Part shown: piece after piece, positions 1 through 8,617 of the stretch | Layout: each line of letters opens with the position of its first letter | Numbering within the stretch: the stretch's first letter is position 1 | NCBI GenBank assembly: GCA_011389575.1 | Contig: JAABUB010000019.1 | Span: 1 to 47,736, forward strand | DNA: 47,736 nt | DNA from: Desulfotignum sp. | GTDB lineage: Bacteria; Desulfobacterota; Desulfobacteria; Desulfobacterales; Desulfobacteraceae | Direction: 5' to 3' | Translations under genes and position numbers: made by a program | The notes under the pieces: model-generated | The model's input: only the letters and a program-made list of their open reading frames with translations | Database searches by the model: none | What the model was told of the DNA's origin: nothing

Positions 1-1630
1 CCTGAGAGATGATCACAGACACCCCCTTGAAAGCCAGGGCTTCTTTGATGGTGTCTATGCTCTTTTTTACCTTAAAAGGCTTGATAATGGAGACATGTTC
101 AACTCCCAGGGCCCGGACCAGCTTTTCGATATTGACCCGTCCGTGTCCGGACAGACCGAACAACTCCATGTCCACGCCGGGATGGGGCTGGTGCCCGGTC
201 ATGGCAGTGATGTCGTTCTCCAGGATGACCAGGGTGAAATTGTGGTTGTTGAACACAGCATTCACAAGGCCGGTGATGCCGGAATGAAAAAAGGTGGAAT
301 CCCCGATAAAGGACACCACTTTCTGGTCCGTGGCTTTACCGAATCCGCCGGCCGAGCTCACTGAAGACCCCATGCAGATCACAAAATCCCCCATGCTCAA
401 CGGAGGCAGAAATCCCAGGGTGTAGCAGCCGATGTCCGTGGGACAGATCACATCCATGTCTTTGGCTGCCTGCTTGATCTCATAAAATGTGGCCCTGTGG
501 GAACACCCGGAACACAGGTTGGGGGGCCGCATGGGTATCTCCGGCACATCCGAGTTGTCCACAGCCGTTTTCGGGGTATAGGAAACATTGAAAAACGCGG
601 CCATTTTTTCCCGGACCATGGCAGGATCATATTCAAACAACCTGGAAAACAGGTCATCGGATTTACCTTTGATGGGAATGGTGATCCCCTCTTCCTGGGC
701 AAAGGCCTTTACCGCCTCTTCCATGAAAGGCTCGCCTTCCTCCACCACCAGCACTTTTTCACACCCTGCCAGAAACTTTTTGATCAGTTTTTCAGGCAGG
801 GGATTGGAAAATCCCAGGCGCAGGATTGTGGTGCGGTCTGTCAACCCGAGGTCCCTGACCGCATCTTCGGCATAATGAAAACTTACGCCGTTGGCAATGA
901 TGCCCAAAGGGCCTTTTCCCTGAAGAATATTAAATGAAGAGGATTCAGCCATCTGGGCCGCGTTTTTGAGCCTTTCCAGCAGTTTGACATGCAGTCCCCT
1001 TGATACAGCCGGTACGGTGACACAGCGCTGGGGATCCCGGACAAACCGGCCTTTTGTTTTTCTGGGTGTCATCTCCCCGAAAGTGACAAATGCACTGGAG
1101 TGGTTGATGCGGGTGGTGGTGCGCAGGAACACCGGCTGTTTCAGGGCCTCGGACAGATCGAACGCCGCCTTGATCATCTCCTTGGCTTCGGCCACGGACG
1201 AAGGCTCGAGCATGGGCAACCCCCCGAACTTGGCATAATACCGGTTGTCCTGCTCATTCTGGCTGGAAAACATGGCAGGATCATCTGCACTGAGAATAAC
1301 CATGCCGGCGGTCACCCCCACATAGGCCAGGGTCATCAGCGGGTCCGCCGCCACATTGACCCCCACATGCTTCATCATGCAAAACGTGCGAAGACCGGAG
1401 TTGGCAGCGGCTGCCGCCACTTCCAGGGCCACCTTTTCATTGGTGCTGTACTCAAAATAGAGGTCTGATTCCCGGGACATCTGGAAAAGGTTCAAAGAGA
1501 TTTCAGATGAAGGGGTTCCGGGGTAGGTGGTGGCAAAAGCCACGCCTGCTTCCACAGCCCCCCTTGCAATGGCTTCGTTTCCCAGGAGCATGATTTTCTC
1601 GCCCGGGCTGTCCTGTAAAAGTTTGTGCAT
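1..1630 (-). CDS. iorA: Indolepyruvate:ferredoxin oxidoreductase, alpha subunit (partial, C-terminus off the left edge)
   Basis: This enzyme oxidatively decarboxylates aryl pyruvates such as indolepyruvate to aryl-acetyl-CoA, passing electrons to ferredoxin; it serves aromatic amino acid breakdown in anaerobes. The visible 543 or so codons contain the N-terminal pyruvate-oxidoreductase domain (YPGTPSSEI, residues ~36-44), the CSGCSHR motif near residue 370, and the thiamine-diphosphate-binding part (GDSTFFHSG near 440, then DITAMTGHQ near 470). The C-terminal 2[4Fe-4S] ferredoxin domain usual for the family would lie beyond position 1 and is not seen. The start ATG (1628-1630) follows a strong AGGAGG ribosome binding site. 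It lies 25 bases downstream of the small His-rich gene and is probably cotranscribed with it. The beta subunit gene is expected next but is outside the window. Confidence 0.93.
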   Translation of the reverse strand, partial: MHKLLQDSPGEKIMLLGNEAIARGAVEAGVAFATTYPGTPSSEISLNLFQMSRESDLYFEYSTNEKVALEVAAAAANSGLRTFCMMKHVGVNVAADPLMTLAYVGVTAGMVILSADDPAMFSSQNEQDNRYYAKFGGLPMLEPSSVAEAKEMIKAAFDLSEALKQPVFLRTTTRINHSSAFVTFGEMTPRKTKGRFVRDPQRCVTVPAVSRGLHVKLLERLKNAAQMAESSSFNILQGKGPLGIIANGVSFHYAEDAVRDLGLTDRTTILRLGFSNPLPEKLIKKFLAGCEKVLVVEEGEPFMEEAVKAFAQEEGITIPIKGKSDDLFSRLFEYDPAMVREKMAAFFNVSYTPKTAVDNSDVPEIPMRPPNLCSGCSHRATFYEIKQAAKDMDVICPTDIGCYTLGFLPPLSMGDFVICMGSSVSSAGGFGKATDQKVVSFIGDSTFFHSGITGLVNAVFNNHNFTLVILENDITAMTGHQPHPGVDMELFGLSGHGRVNIEKLVRALGVEHVSIIKPFKVKKSIDTIKEALAFKGVSVIISQ

Positions 1631-1655
1631 TGGTCCTCCTTATTTTTGGCGTGAA

Positions 1656-1955
1656 TTACGCGTATAGCTTTTCCGCAGTTTCAAGGGAAGCAGCATACCC
1701 CTTGAACCCGTCAAGATCTTCACACGACTGTATGGCACCGGAAGCAAAAAATCCTTCCACCATGCTTTTTTCCCCATGACGAATCAACCCCATGAACAGC
1801 ACCGGTATCAGGCTGATATTGGATTTTCCGGTTTCAACGGCAAATGCTGATGGCTGTGCCGACTGGTACACGGCGAAAAGCGGGGTGGATACCGGCATAA
1901 TCTGAACAATTTCAGGGTAATGGTGATGGGAATGATCATGGCTGTGGTTGCACAT
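1656..1955 (-). CDS. Small histidine-rich protein of unknown function
   Basis: I do not recognise a named family for this 99-residue protein. It opens with a metal-binding-looking stretch (MCNHSHDHSHHH: six His and one Cys in the first twelve residues), followed by a mixed region and a C-terminal section VEGFFASGAIQSCEDLDG with a second cysteine. There is no signal peptide and no membrane segment. ATG at 1955 is preferred over an in-frame GTG at 1964, because GAGAGGTG sits about six bases before the ATG. The gene immediately precedes iorA and a promoter lies about 110 bases upstream, so it may lead the ior operon. A role in metal delivery or sensing for the iron-sulfur enzyme is only inference. 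Confidence 0.7.
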   Translation of the reverse strand: MCNHSHDHSHHHYPEIVQIMPVSTPLFAVYQSAQPSAFAVETGKSNISLIPVLFMGLIRHGEKSMVEGFFASGAIQSCEDLDGFKGYAASLETAEKLYA

Positions 1956-2069
1956 GGATGGCACCTCTCAATTTGGCTTGTGGTTGCGTTTTTTAAGGCA
2001 GATCATACTGCTGCAGATTTCTGTTTATAGCTTTATTGCAGCCGTCATATGGCTATGCCTTTACCGGTA

Positions 2070-2097
2070 TGTATAATATAACGAATCTGTTTGGCAA
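2070..2097 (-). promoter_or_regulatory. Candidate sigma-70 promoter for the His-rich gene and iorA
   Basis: On the minus strand TTGCCA (2097-2092) is followed after 16 bases by TATACA (2075-2070). Transcription would start near 2063, leaving a leader of about 108 bases before the ATG at 1955. The position between the hslO stop and the next gene fits. Confidence 0.42.
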
Positions 2098-2130
2098 GAA
2101 AAACCTCGTGACTTTCCCCATTTTTCTTTT

Positions 2131-3054
2131 TCAATCCAGGATGGCTTTGAGGTCTTTTTCGGTGAACCGGTAAACAGAATTGCAGTGATGGCAGCGTACC
2201 TCAAGGGGAAACGGGCCGTTTTCAAGGATGTCTGCGCGGTCCTCCGGGGCCAGGCCTTTAATATACCCCTGCATCCGGTTCCTGGAGCACCGGCAGAAAA
2301 ACTCCACCCGGGTCTGATCCAGAAAACAGGGGGCCAGGGGTGCAAAATCCTTTGTGATCAGGGCCTCGGGAGACACGCCGGTTGCAAAAGCCCTGCCGGC
2401 GGAATCAAGTGACTGCAAAATATTTTCCGCCTCTGCCACCTGGTTCGGGTCAGCACCGGGCATGGCCTGGAGAAAGATACCGCCGGCCCCGGCAACTTCC
2501 TGATGCTCATCAAAAAAAATACTGAGTTTCAATCCTGTGGGAATCTGCTCTGATTTGAGAAAATACACTGCCAGGTCCTCGGCAATACTGCCGTATTCCA
2601 GAGGAATCTTGCCGGAATAGGGGGTTCGGGCATCTTCTAAATATTTTGTTACAGTAAGAAACCCTGCCCCGAACAAAGAGGACAAAGATGTCACCTGGTC
2701 CGGATCGGGTGCATGAATCTTTTGTGTTTTCAAATACCCGCGCACCTCTCCTGCCACGTTGGCTTCCACATCCAGCCCCGTTACAGGTCCTGAACACTGG
2801 ATGGCGAGGCTGATACGGTCTCTGCCCTTGAGGGTGGCACACAGCAGGGCCACTGCAATATAGGCATGGCCCAGCACCAGGGTTTCCAGGGGTCCGAGTT
2901 CATGATTGGCCCGCATTTCGTTGATCATGCGCGTGGCATGCACGACTGCGCCCCTGATTTGCCCGTCAGCCATGACAAACCTGTAACTTTGATCTCTGGC
3001 CCCGGCCTGAAACCGGGCTTTAATATCATGGTTGAAAATGTCTTTTTTGATCAT
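2131..3054 (-). CDS. hslO: Hsp33 family redox-regulated chaperonin
   Basis: Hsp33 is a cytoplasmic holdase activated by oxidation: four cysteines bind zinc when reduced and form disulfides under oxidative stress, releasing the chaperone-active dimer. The 307-residue protein has the family's N-terminal fold (LGPLETLVLGHAYIAVALL, residues ~53-71, then SGPVTGLDVEANVAGEVRGY) and, near the C-terminus, a CxC pair (FFCRCSR) and a CxxC pair (RCHHC), the switch cysteines. ATG at 3054 (MIKKDIFN) matches the start of homologues; the open frame continues upstream to a TTG at 3111, but those residues do not resemble the family. It follows the comM-like gene by 91 bases on the same strand. In an anaerobe it is expected to protect against oxygen exposure. 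Confidence 0.9.
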   Translation of the reverse strand: MIKKDIFNHDIKARFQAGARDQSYRFVMADGQIRGAVVHATRMINEMRANHELGPLETLVLGHAYIAVALLCATLKGRDRISLAIQCSGPVTGLDVEANVAGEVRGYLKTQKIHAPDPDQVTSLSSLFGAGFLTVTKYLEDARTPYSGKIPLEYGSIAEDLAVYFLKSEQIPTGLKLSIFFDEHQEVAGAGGIFLQAMPGADPNQVAEAENILQSLDSAGRAFATGVSPEALITKDFAPLAPCFLDQTRVEFFCRCSRNRMQGYIKGLAPEDRADILENGPFPLEVRCHHCNSVYRFTEKDLKAILD

Positions 3055-3145
3055 TTTGGATGTCTGCCTGTTTTTTTTAAGGATTTTAAACATTTTGTAA
3101 CAAAACGCCAAACAGCATTAAACAAAAAACAAAAATGCAATGCAG

Positions 3146-4678
3146 CTAAAATAGCCCCCGGTCAAACCCCCGGTACTGGACAGCCTCTGCCACATGTCCG
3201 CTCTGTATAGCCGGACAATCGGCAAGATCGGCAATGGTCCGGGCCACCTTTAAAATGGAATGACATGCCCGGGCGGAAAGCATCAGCGTATCTGATGCCT
3301 GTGCCAGTAAACGTTCTCCATTTTTATCCACATGGCAGTAATGGTGAACATCCTGACTGCTCATGCGGGCGTTGCAAAAGATTGGTGCCGAAGCAAAACG
3401 CTGGATTTGTATCTGCCGGGATTTTTCCACCCGTTTGCGGACAACCAGAGATTTTTCAGCTTTCTTTGGATTAACAAGTGCCTTGAATTCAACCCGGGGT
3501 ACTTCCACCTGAATATCCAGCCGGTCCACCAGAGGACCTGATATTTTCGACCGATAGGCCTGAATTTTGGTATGGCTGCAGGTGCAGGTATTGCCGGGCT
3601 CAGACAAATATCCGCAGGGACAGGGATTCATGGCTGCCACCAGCATGAACTGGCAAGGGAAAACAGCTTTGATACCTGCCCGTGCAATGGTCACTTTTCC
3701 GTCTTCAAGGGGTTGTCGCAGCACTTCCAATACATTTTTTTTAAACTCAGGCAATTCATCCATAAACAGAACCCCGTGATGGGCCAGGCTGATCTCACCG
3801 GGAAGCGGTCTGGCACCTCCGCCCACAAGGCCTGCATCTGAAATGGTATGATGGGGGGCTCTGAAAGGCCGGCTTGCAGATTCTTTTTTCCAGGTTTCCA
3901 GTCCTCCCACCACAGAATATATGCGGGCCACTTCCAGGAGTTCCTCAAAGGAAGGAAAGGGCAAAATAGTAGCCAGCCGCTTGGCCAGCATGCTTTTTCC
4001 GGATCCAGGAGGCCCGGTCATCATCAGATGATGACCTCCGGCAGCGGCTATTTCCAGTGCCCGTTTGGCATGGGCCTGGCCCTGTACATCAGACAGATCC
4101 ACATCCAGACCCCTGGCAAAAGCCCTTTGCATGAACTTTTTATCCCGCGCAAAAGGAACAATGGTTGTATGTCCGGCAAAAAAATCGACCACCTGACTCA
4201 AACTGGTAACCCCCAGTACGTCAAGTCCTTCCACCATGGCAGCCTCATCTGCATTTTTTGCTGGCACAAGCACGCCCTTGAACCCCTGTTCCCGGGCTGT
4301 CAGTGCCAAAGGCAGTATGCCGCGGACGGGTTTGACCCGGCCGTCCAGGGATAATTCACCAGACAGCAGATACAGCCCCATCCCATCGGCCGGAACAAGT
4401 CCCGACGCTGCAAGTATGGCTACAGCCACCGGCAGATCCAACCCTGTTCCCGTCTTTTGCACATCTGCCGGGGCCAGGTTCACCACCACCCGGTCCATGG
4501 GAAAGCTGTAACCGGAATTGTTCACTGCCGCCCGCACCCGTTCCTTGCTTTCTCTGACAGAAGCTTCAGCCAGGCCCACCATCTGGAAAACCGGCAGTCC
4601 CATAGAAATATCCACTTCCACATCCACCACAAAAGCGTCAATCCCGTTAAGGGAACAGGAGCTTGTTTTTGCGATCAC
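3146..4678 (-). CDS. comM: YifB/ComM family Mg-chelatase-like AAA+ ATPase
   Basis: ComM homologues are hexameric AAA+ helicases; in naturally transformable bacteria ComM promotes branch migration of incoming DNA during recombination. The 510-residue product has the N-terminal Lon-protease-like S5 domain (residues 1-~160), Walker A GPPGSGKS at 222-229, Walker B LFMDELPEF, the cysteine cluster NPCPCGYLSEPGNTCTCSH, and the C-terminal Mg-chelatase-like domain. The length is normal for the family. The start is a GTG (4676-4678) preceded by AAAGGTG at good spacing. It is divergent from lpxC across 148 bases. The pilus genes elsewhere in the window are compatible with DNA uptake, but that link is inference. 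Confidence 0.92.
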   Translation of the reverse strand: MIAKTSSCSLNGIDAFVVDVEVDISMGLPVFQMVGLAEASVRESKERVRAAVNNSGYSFPMDRVVVNLAPADVQKTGTGLDLPVAVAILAASGLVPADGMGLYLLSGELSLDGRVKPVRGILPLALTAREQGFKGVLVPAKNADEAAMVEGLDVLGVTSLSQVVDFFAGHTTIVPFARDKKFMQRAFARGLDVDLSDVQGQAHAKRALEIAAAGGHHLMMTGPPGSGKSMLAKRLATILPFPSFEELLEVARIYSVVGGLETWKKESASRPFRAPHHTISDAGLVGGGARPLPGEISLAHHGVLFMDELPEFKKNVLEVLRQPLEDGKVTIARAGIKAVFPCQFMLVAAMNPCPCGYLSEPGNTCTCSHTKIQAYRSKISGPLVDRLDIQVEVPRVEFKALVNPKKAEKSLVVRKRVEKSRQIQIQRFASAPIFCNARMSSQDVHHYCHVDKNGERLLAQASDTLMLSARACHSILKVARTIADLADCPAIQSGHVAEAVQYRGFDRGLF

Positions 4679-4754
4679 AAATCACCTTTAATTTTATCAG
4701 TTTATCCGTATTTATCAAAATTTGCTCCTGAACCAAAGAAATTTCTTATTTGTT

Positions 4755-4783
4755 TTGCTTTGTTGATTAAAAACAGGTATATA
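4755..4783 (+). promoter_or_regulatory. Weak candidate promoter for lpxC
   Basis: In the AT-rich gap between the divergent comM and lpxC genes, TTGCTT (4755-4760) is followed after 17 bases by TATATA (4778-4783). The hexamers match the sigma-70 consensus only partly, so this is a position-supported guess. Confidence 0.28.
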
Positions 4784-4826
4784 TATCCCACATTTTCACA
4801 GACCTTAAAATTTTAAGAAAGCACTT

Positions 4827-5714
4827 ATGGATACAGCCTTCAGGCAGCAAACCCTGGCTCAGAATGTTGCCCTGTCCGGGACCGGGGTTCATTCCGGGAA
4901 AAAAAACAATATCATGGTAAAACCGGCCATGGAAAACCACGGTATCAAATTCCGGCGGGTGGATCTGCCCGGAACCCAGGAGATACCAGCCCTTTTCAAA
5001 CGGGTGGTGGATACCAGCCTGGCAACGGTTTTAGGGATAAATGGCGCCATTGTCTCCACCATAGAACATCTCATGGCAAGCTTTGCCGGGCTTGGGATTG
5101 ACAATGCCCTGGTGGAAATGGATGAATATGAAATGCCCATCATGGACGGCAGTGCAAAAGATTTCACCCGGGCGTTTACCGCAGCCGGTATTGTGCCCCA
5201 GCGCCTGCCCAGACATTTCATCATTGTAAAAAAAACCATCCGGGTGCAGGATGAGGACAAATTTGTGGAGGTCCGGCCTGCCCCCTCTTTTAAAATCACC
5301 TGTTCCATTGATTTTGACCAGTGTTTTATAGGAAAACAAAGCCTTACCTTTGACCGGGCAAAAAATAATTTTGAAAAAGAAATCAGCCATGCCAGGACCT
5401 TTGGATTTATCCAGGACCTTGAATTATTGAAAAAATTCAGTCTGGGAAAGGGTGGAAGCCTTGACAACGCCATTGTGATTGATAAAGATAGAATTTTGAA
5501 TCCGGAAGGGTTGCGCTATTCGGATGAATTTGTCCGACATAAGCTGCTGGACAGCCTGGGGGATTTTTCCCTGCTGGGAATGCCCATCCAGGGCCATATT
5601 ATTACCCACAAATCAGGCCATACCCTGAACCACATATTCATAAAAAAACTGTTAGACAACAAAGATGCATGGGAAACCGGGCCTGCAACCATGGAACTGG
5701 ATATTGGGACATGA
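4827..5714 (+). CDS. lpxC: UDP-3-O-acyl-N-acetylglucosamine deacetylase
   Basis: LpxC is the zinc-dependent deacetylase that commits UDP-3-O-acyl-GlcNAc to lipid A synthesis in the cytoplasm, so the organism makes lipopolysaccharide. The 295-residue protein has the expected two-domain layout and length. The catalytic and zinc residues fall where the family has them: the EH pair at 80-81 (STIEHLMAS), H238 and D242 (RHKLLDSLGD), and H265 (HKSGHT). The ATG at 4827 has only a weak purine-rich ribosome site (AAGAAAG). The stop codon overlaps the start of the next gene as ATGA, suggesting translational coupling with the DUF4390 protein. Confidence 0.96.
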   Translation: MDTAFRQQTLAQNVALSGTGVHSGKKNNIMVKPAMENHGIKFRRVDLPGTQEIPALFKRVVDTSLATVLGINGAIVSTIEHLMASFAGLGIDNALVEMDEYEMPIMDGSAKDFTRAFTAAGIVPQRLPRHFIIVKKTIRVQDEDKFVEVRPAPSFKITCSIDFDQCFIGKQSLTFDRAKNNFEKEISHARTFGFIQDLELLKKFSLGKGGSLDNAIVIDKDRILNPEGLRYSDEFVRHKLLDSLGDFSLLGMPIQGHIITHKSGHTLNHIFIKKLLDNKDAWETGPATMELDIGT

Positions 5715-6301
5715 CAACAAAAATGCTCCAGCCTGCAAAACAGGTCTGCCTTTTTCTGATTCTCATCGGCTTGTTTCAGCTGTTTACGCCGGTCATTATC
5801 CAGGCGGACAATGACCCGGTTTTAACCAATATCAAACTGGCCAACACCCGGGACGACCTGCTCACCTATTTTGAAATAAATAATGCATTTACGGAAAAAA
5901 TCACCCGGGCGGTGCAAAACGGTATCCCCACAACCTTTTCATTTTATATATCTTTGTATAAGACCAGTGACTCCTGGGTGGACAAAAAAATAGCTGACAT
6001 TGAAATCGCATCTACCATAAAATACAATTCATTGAAACAAGAATACGCGGTTGTCCGCCCCTGGAAAGATGAAAAACCTTCTGTTACACAATCTTTTGAA
6101 GAAGCCAAAACCTGGATGACAAGTATTGACAATCTTGCGGTAATCCCACTTAAACATCTGGTAAAAGGAGAAAAATACCAAATCAGGATAAAAGCCCAAC
6201 TGACCAGGGTCACCCTTCCTTTCTCCCTTCATTATGTTTTCTTTTTCGTATCTTTCTGGGATGTGGAAACAGACTGGTACCTTATTAATTTTACCTATTA
6301 A
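5711..6301 (+). CDS. DUF4390 domain protein, probably secreted
   Basis: A 196-residue protein with an N-terminal hydrophobic segment (VCLFLILIGLFQLFTPVII, residues ~11-29) that looks like an uncleaved anchor or signal peptide, followed by a beta-rich extracytoplasmic region. The body resembles the DUF4390 family, which is commonly found directly upstream of NtrY-type sensor kinases; no biochemical function is established. The ATG at 5711 overlaps the lpxC stop, which decides this start over an in-frame ATG at 5669 inside lpxC. Its place between lpxC and an NtrY kinase suggests a periplasmic partner of the kinase or an envelope-stress component; this is inference. Confidence 0.8.
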   Translation: MTTKMLQPAKQVCLFLILIGLFQLFTPVIIQADNDPVLTNIKLANTRDDLLTYFEINNAFTEKITRAVQNGIPTTFSFYISLYKTSDSWVDKKIADIEIASTIKYNSLKQEYAVVRPWKDEKPSVTQSFEEAKTWMTSIDNLAVIPLKHLVKGEKYQIRIKAQLTRVTLPFSLHYVFFFVSFWDVETDWYLINFTY

Positions 6302-6330
6302 CCATAATTGTCTCCACCTTTGGCTGCTAC

Positions 6331-8547
6331 ATGACAGATGCCGTAGAAAATGCAAAACAAAAACGATCCCGCCGGAAAAAAGAAGGGATTTTCATCCTTG
6401 CCATCCTGGTGGCGGTGGCTTTCCTTACGCTGATTGAAACACGGATTACACCCTTTGGCACGGATTTTCCGCTTTCCAGTACCGTATTGATGTTTATTCT
6501 CATCAATATCAACCTGCTTTTGCTTTTAACATTGCTGCTGCTGGTTTTCCGGAACCTGGCAAAACTGTATTACGAAAAAAAAAAAAATGTTTTCGGTTCC
6601 AAGCTGAAAACCCGGTTGATCACCTCTTTTGTGATTCTGGCCCTGGTCCCCACCACGGTATTGTTTTTTTTCTCCATTCAGTTTATCTCCACCTCCATTG
6701 CATTCTGGTTCAATGCACCAGTGGAGCAGACCCTGGAAAACTCTCTGGCTGTGGGGCAAAAACTGTATAACTATATTGAAGAAAAAGATGTGTTTTTTGC
6801 CAGGCGGGCTGCCTTTCAGATCGATTCCAGAAAACTGCTGGAAAAAGAAAACCACAATGAACTGAACCGGTATACCCAGGTTATCCAGCGCGCATTCAAC
6901 CGCCATGCCGTGGAGGTCTATACCCCGGATGCCAAACGGGTGAGTCTGTCTCTGGCCAATGAATTGGAACCCCTTTATTTTGGTCTTCTGACTACTTCGG
7001 ATTTGAACAAAATGTCAGGAGAAAAAGTCAGTACCACTATTTATCAGCCCATAGACCAGGGGGAGTTTTTGCGTACCGTATCCACCATTCCCTTTGATAC
7101 GACACCAGAAAAGGTATTGGGCTATATTGTAGTAACCACCCTGATATCCAGGGATCTGTCAGAAAATCTCACCGCTATTTTAGACGGGATGGAAGAATAC
7201 CATCAGCTGAAACTCACCAAAAAACCGGCCCAGATTTCCTATTATATTGCCTTGTCCATTGTGGCCCTGCTGGTGGTGTTCTGCGCCATCTGGTTCGGAT
7301 TTCAGCTGGCCAAATCCATTACCGTTCCCATCATGAAATTTGCCGAAGGCACCCGCCGGATTTCAGAGGGAGATCTCAAATACCAGATTGATTTTGAAAC
7401 AGATGATGAAATCGGTACCCTTATCAAGTCATTTAATTCCATGACCACCCAGCTGGCTGCGGGCAGAGAACAGATTGCCCTGTCCAGGGAAATGCTGAAA
7501 CAGCAGAACGCAGAACTGGAAAAAAGCAGACAGTACATTGAAATCGTTTTACAAAACATCTCCGCCGGGGTTGTCTCCATAAATGACACAGGGGTCATTA
7601 CCACTATCAACAAATCTGCTGAATCCATGCTGGCCATCAAAAACCGGAATATCATCGGTTGTAACTTCAGGCAGATCCTTACAGACGAATATCTCCAGAT
7701 GGCTGACAAGCTCCACAAACAGGCTGCTGCGGGTCAGCATTATATGCAGATACCCATATCTGCAACAGTGTCAGGGACTCCCAAGCATTTTTCTCTCCAC
7801 TACAGCACCCTGAAAGATGATGCTGGGCACCACATCGGGGCAGTGCTGGTGTTCGATGATGTCACTGAACTGGAAAAAGCCCAGCGCATGGCAGCATGGC
7901 GGGAAGTGGCCCGCCGCATCGCCCATGAGGTGAAAAATCCGCTGACACCCATAAAATTATCTGCCCAGCGTCTCAAACGCAAATACGGCAAACAAATCAA
8001 TGACCAGGTCTTTACCAGTTGTGCCGATACCATAGTGGAGCACGTGGACCTGATTCGGAATCTGGTCAACCAGTTTTCCACCTTTGCCAAATTTCCGGAT
8101 GTGAATTTCACCCGGGCAAGAATTGAAAATATTATTCTGGAAACCATTGCCCTGTATAGAGAAGGACTGGAAAACGTAGAGATCACATCCAGATTTGAAG
8201 AAAATCTGCCCACACTCAGACTGGATCACCAGCACATGAAGCAGGCGTTTATCAATCTTATCGACAATGCAGTATCTGCAGTCAATAAGAACGGTACCAT
8301 TGAAATTGATGTTTCTTTTGATGCTATTTTGAAAATTGTGAGAATTGAAATTGCAGATACGGGAAAAGGCATATCTGACAAGGAAAAAACCAAACTGTTC
8401 GAACCCTATTTTTCCACCAAGAAAACGGGAATGGGGCTTGGGCTTGCCATTGTAAATTCCATTATCACAGACCACAGCGGGGTCATACGGGTTCAGGACA
8501 ACCAGCCGCAAGGTGCAAAATTTATTATTGAACTTCCGGCTGCGTAA
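6331..8547 (+). CDS. ntrY: NtrY-like membrane sensor histidine kinase
   Basis: This 738-residue kinase should sense an envelope or metabolic signal and phosphorylate the NtrX-like regulator encoded next. In order it has: N-terminal membrane segments (residues ~19-37, 47-72 and 92-116), an extracytoplasmic domain to about 300, a further membrane helix (~301-325), a HAMP linker (~325-378), a PAS domain (~405-515), the HisKA box with phospho-acceptor His532 (RRIAHEVKNP), and a HATPase domain with the N box (NLIDNAVSAV), G1 box (DTGKGIS) and G2 box (GMGLGLAIV). This matches NtrY architecture. No clear Shine-Dalgarno precedes the ATG at 6331. A run of 13 A at 6575-6587 lies inside the coding sequence around residues 82-86; any one-base slip there would truncate the protein. 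Confidence 0.9.
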   Translation: MTDAVENAKQKRSRRKKEGIFILAILVAVAFLTLIETRITPFGTDFPLSSTVLMFILININLLLLLTLLLLVFRNLAKLYYEKKKNVFGSKLKTRLITSFVILALVPTTVLFFFSIQFISTSIAFWFNAPVEQTLENSLAVGQKLYNYIEEKDVFFARRAAFQIDSRKLLEKENHNELNRYTQVIQRAFNRHAVEVYTPDAKRVSLSLANELEPLYFGLLTTSDLNKMSGEKVSTTIYQPIDQGEFLRTVSTIPFDTTPEKVLGYIVVTTLISRDLSENLTAILDGMEEYHQLKLTKKPAQISYYIALSIVALLVVFCAIWFGFQLAKSITVPIMKFAEGTRRISEGDLKYQIDFETDDEIGTLIKSFNSMTTQLAAGREQIALSREMLKQQNAELEKSRQYIEIVLQNISAGVVSINDTGVITTINKSAESMLAIKNRNIIGCNFRQILTDEYLQMADKLHKQAAAGQHYMQIPISATVSGTPKHFSLHYSTLKDDAGHHIGAVLVFDDVTELEKAQRMAAWREVARRIAHEVKNPLTPIKLSAQRLKRKYGKQINDQVFTSCADTIVEHVDLIRNLVNQFSTFAKFPDVNFTRARIENIILETIALYREGLENVEITSRFEENLPTLRLDHQHMKQAFINLIDNAVSAVNKNGTIEIDVSFDAILKIVRIEIADTGKGISDKEKTKLFEPYFSTKKTGMGLGLAIVNSIITDHSGVIRVQDNQPQGAKFIIELPAA
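6575..6587 (+). repeat. 13-base poly-A tract inside ntrY
   Basis: Thirteen consecutive A bases encode the end of Glu82, Lys83-85 and part of Asn86. Runs of this length are prone to replication or transcription slippage. Reading the shifted frames, loss of one A gives a TGA within about ten codons and gain of one A gives a stop within about 65 codons. Confidence 0.9.
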
Positions 8548-8617
8548 GTCTGCATTGCCCGAAAACGGCACCAGCACCGCCAACCGATCCCAAGAAAAAA
8601 AGAAAGGAAAGTATTTT

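Noticed and set aside
6451-6475. TTTGGCACGG stretch resembling a sigma-54 -24 element
   Set aside because: The matching GC is two bases out of phase and the stretch is inside ntrY.
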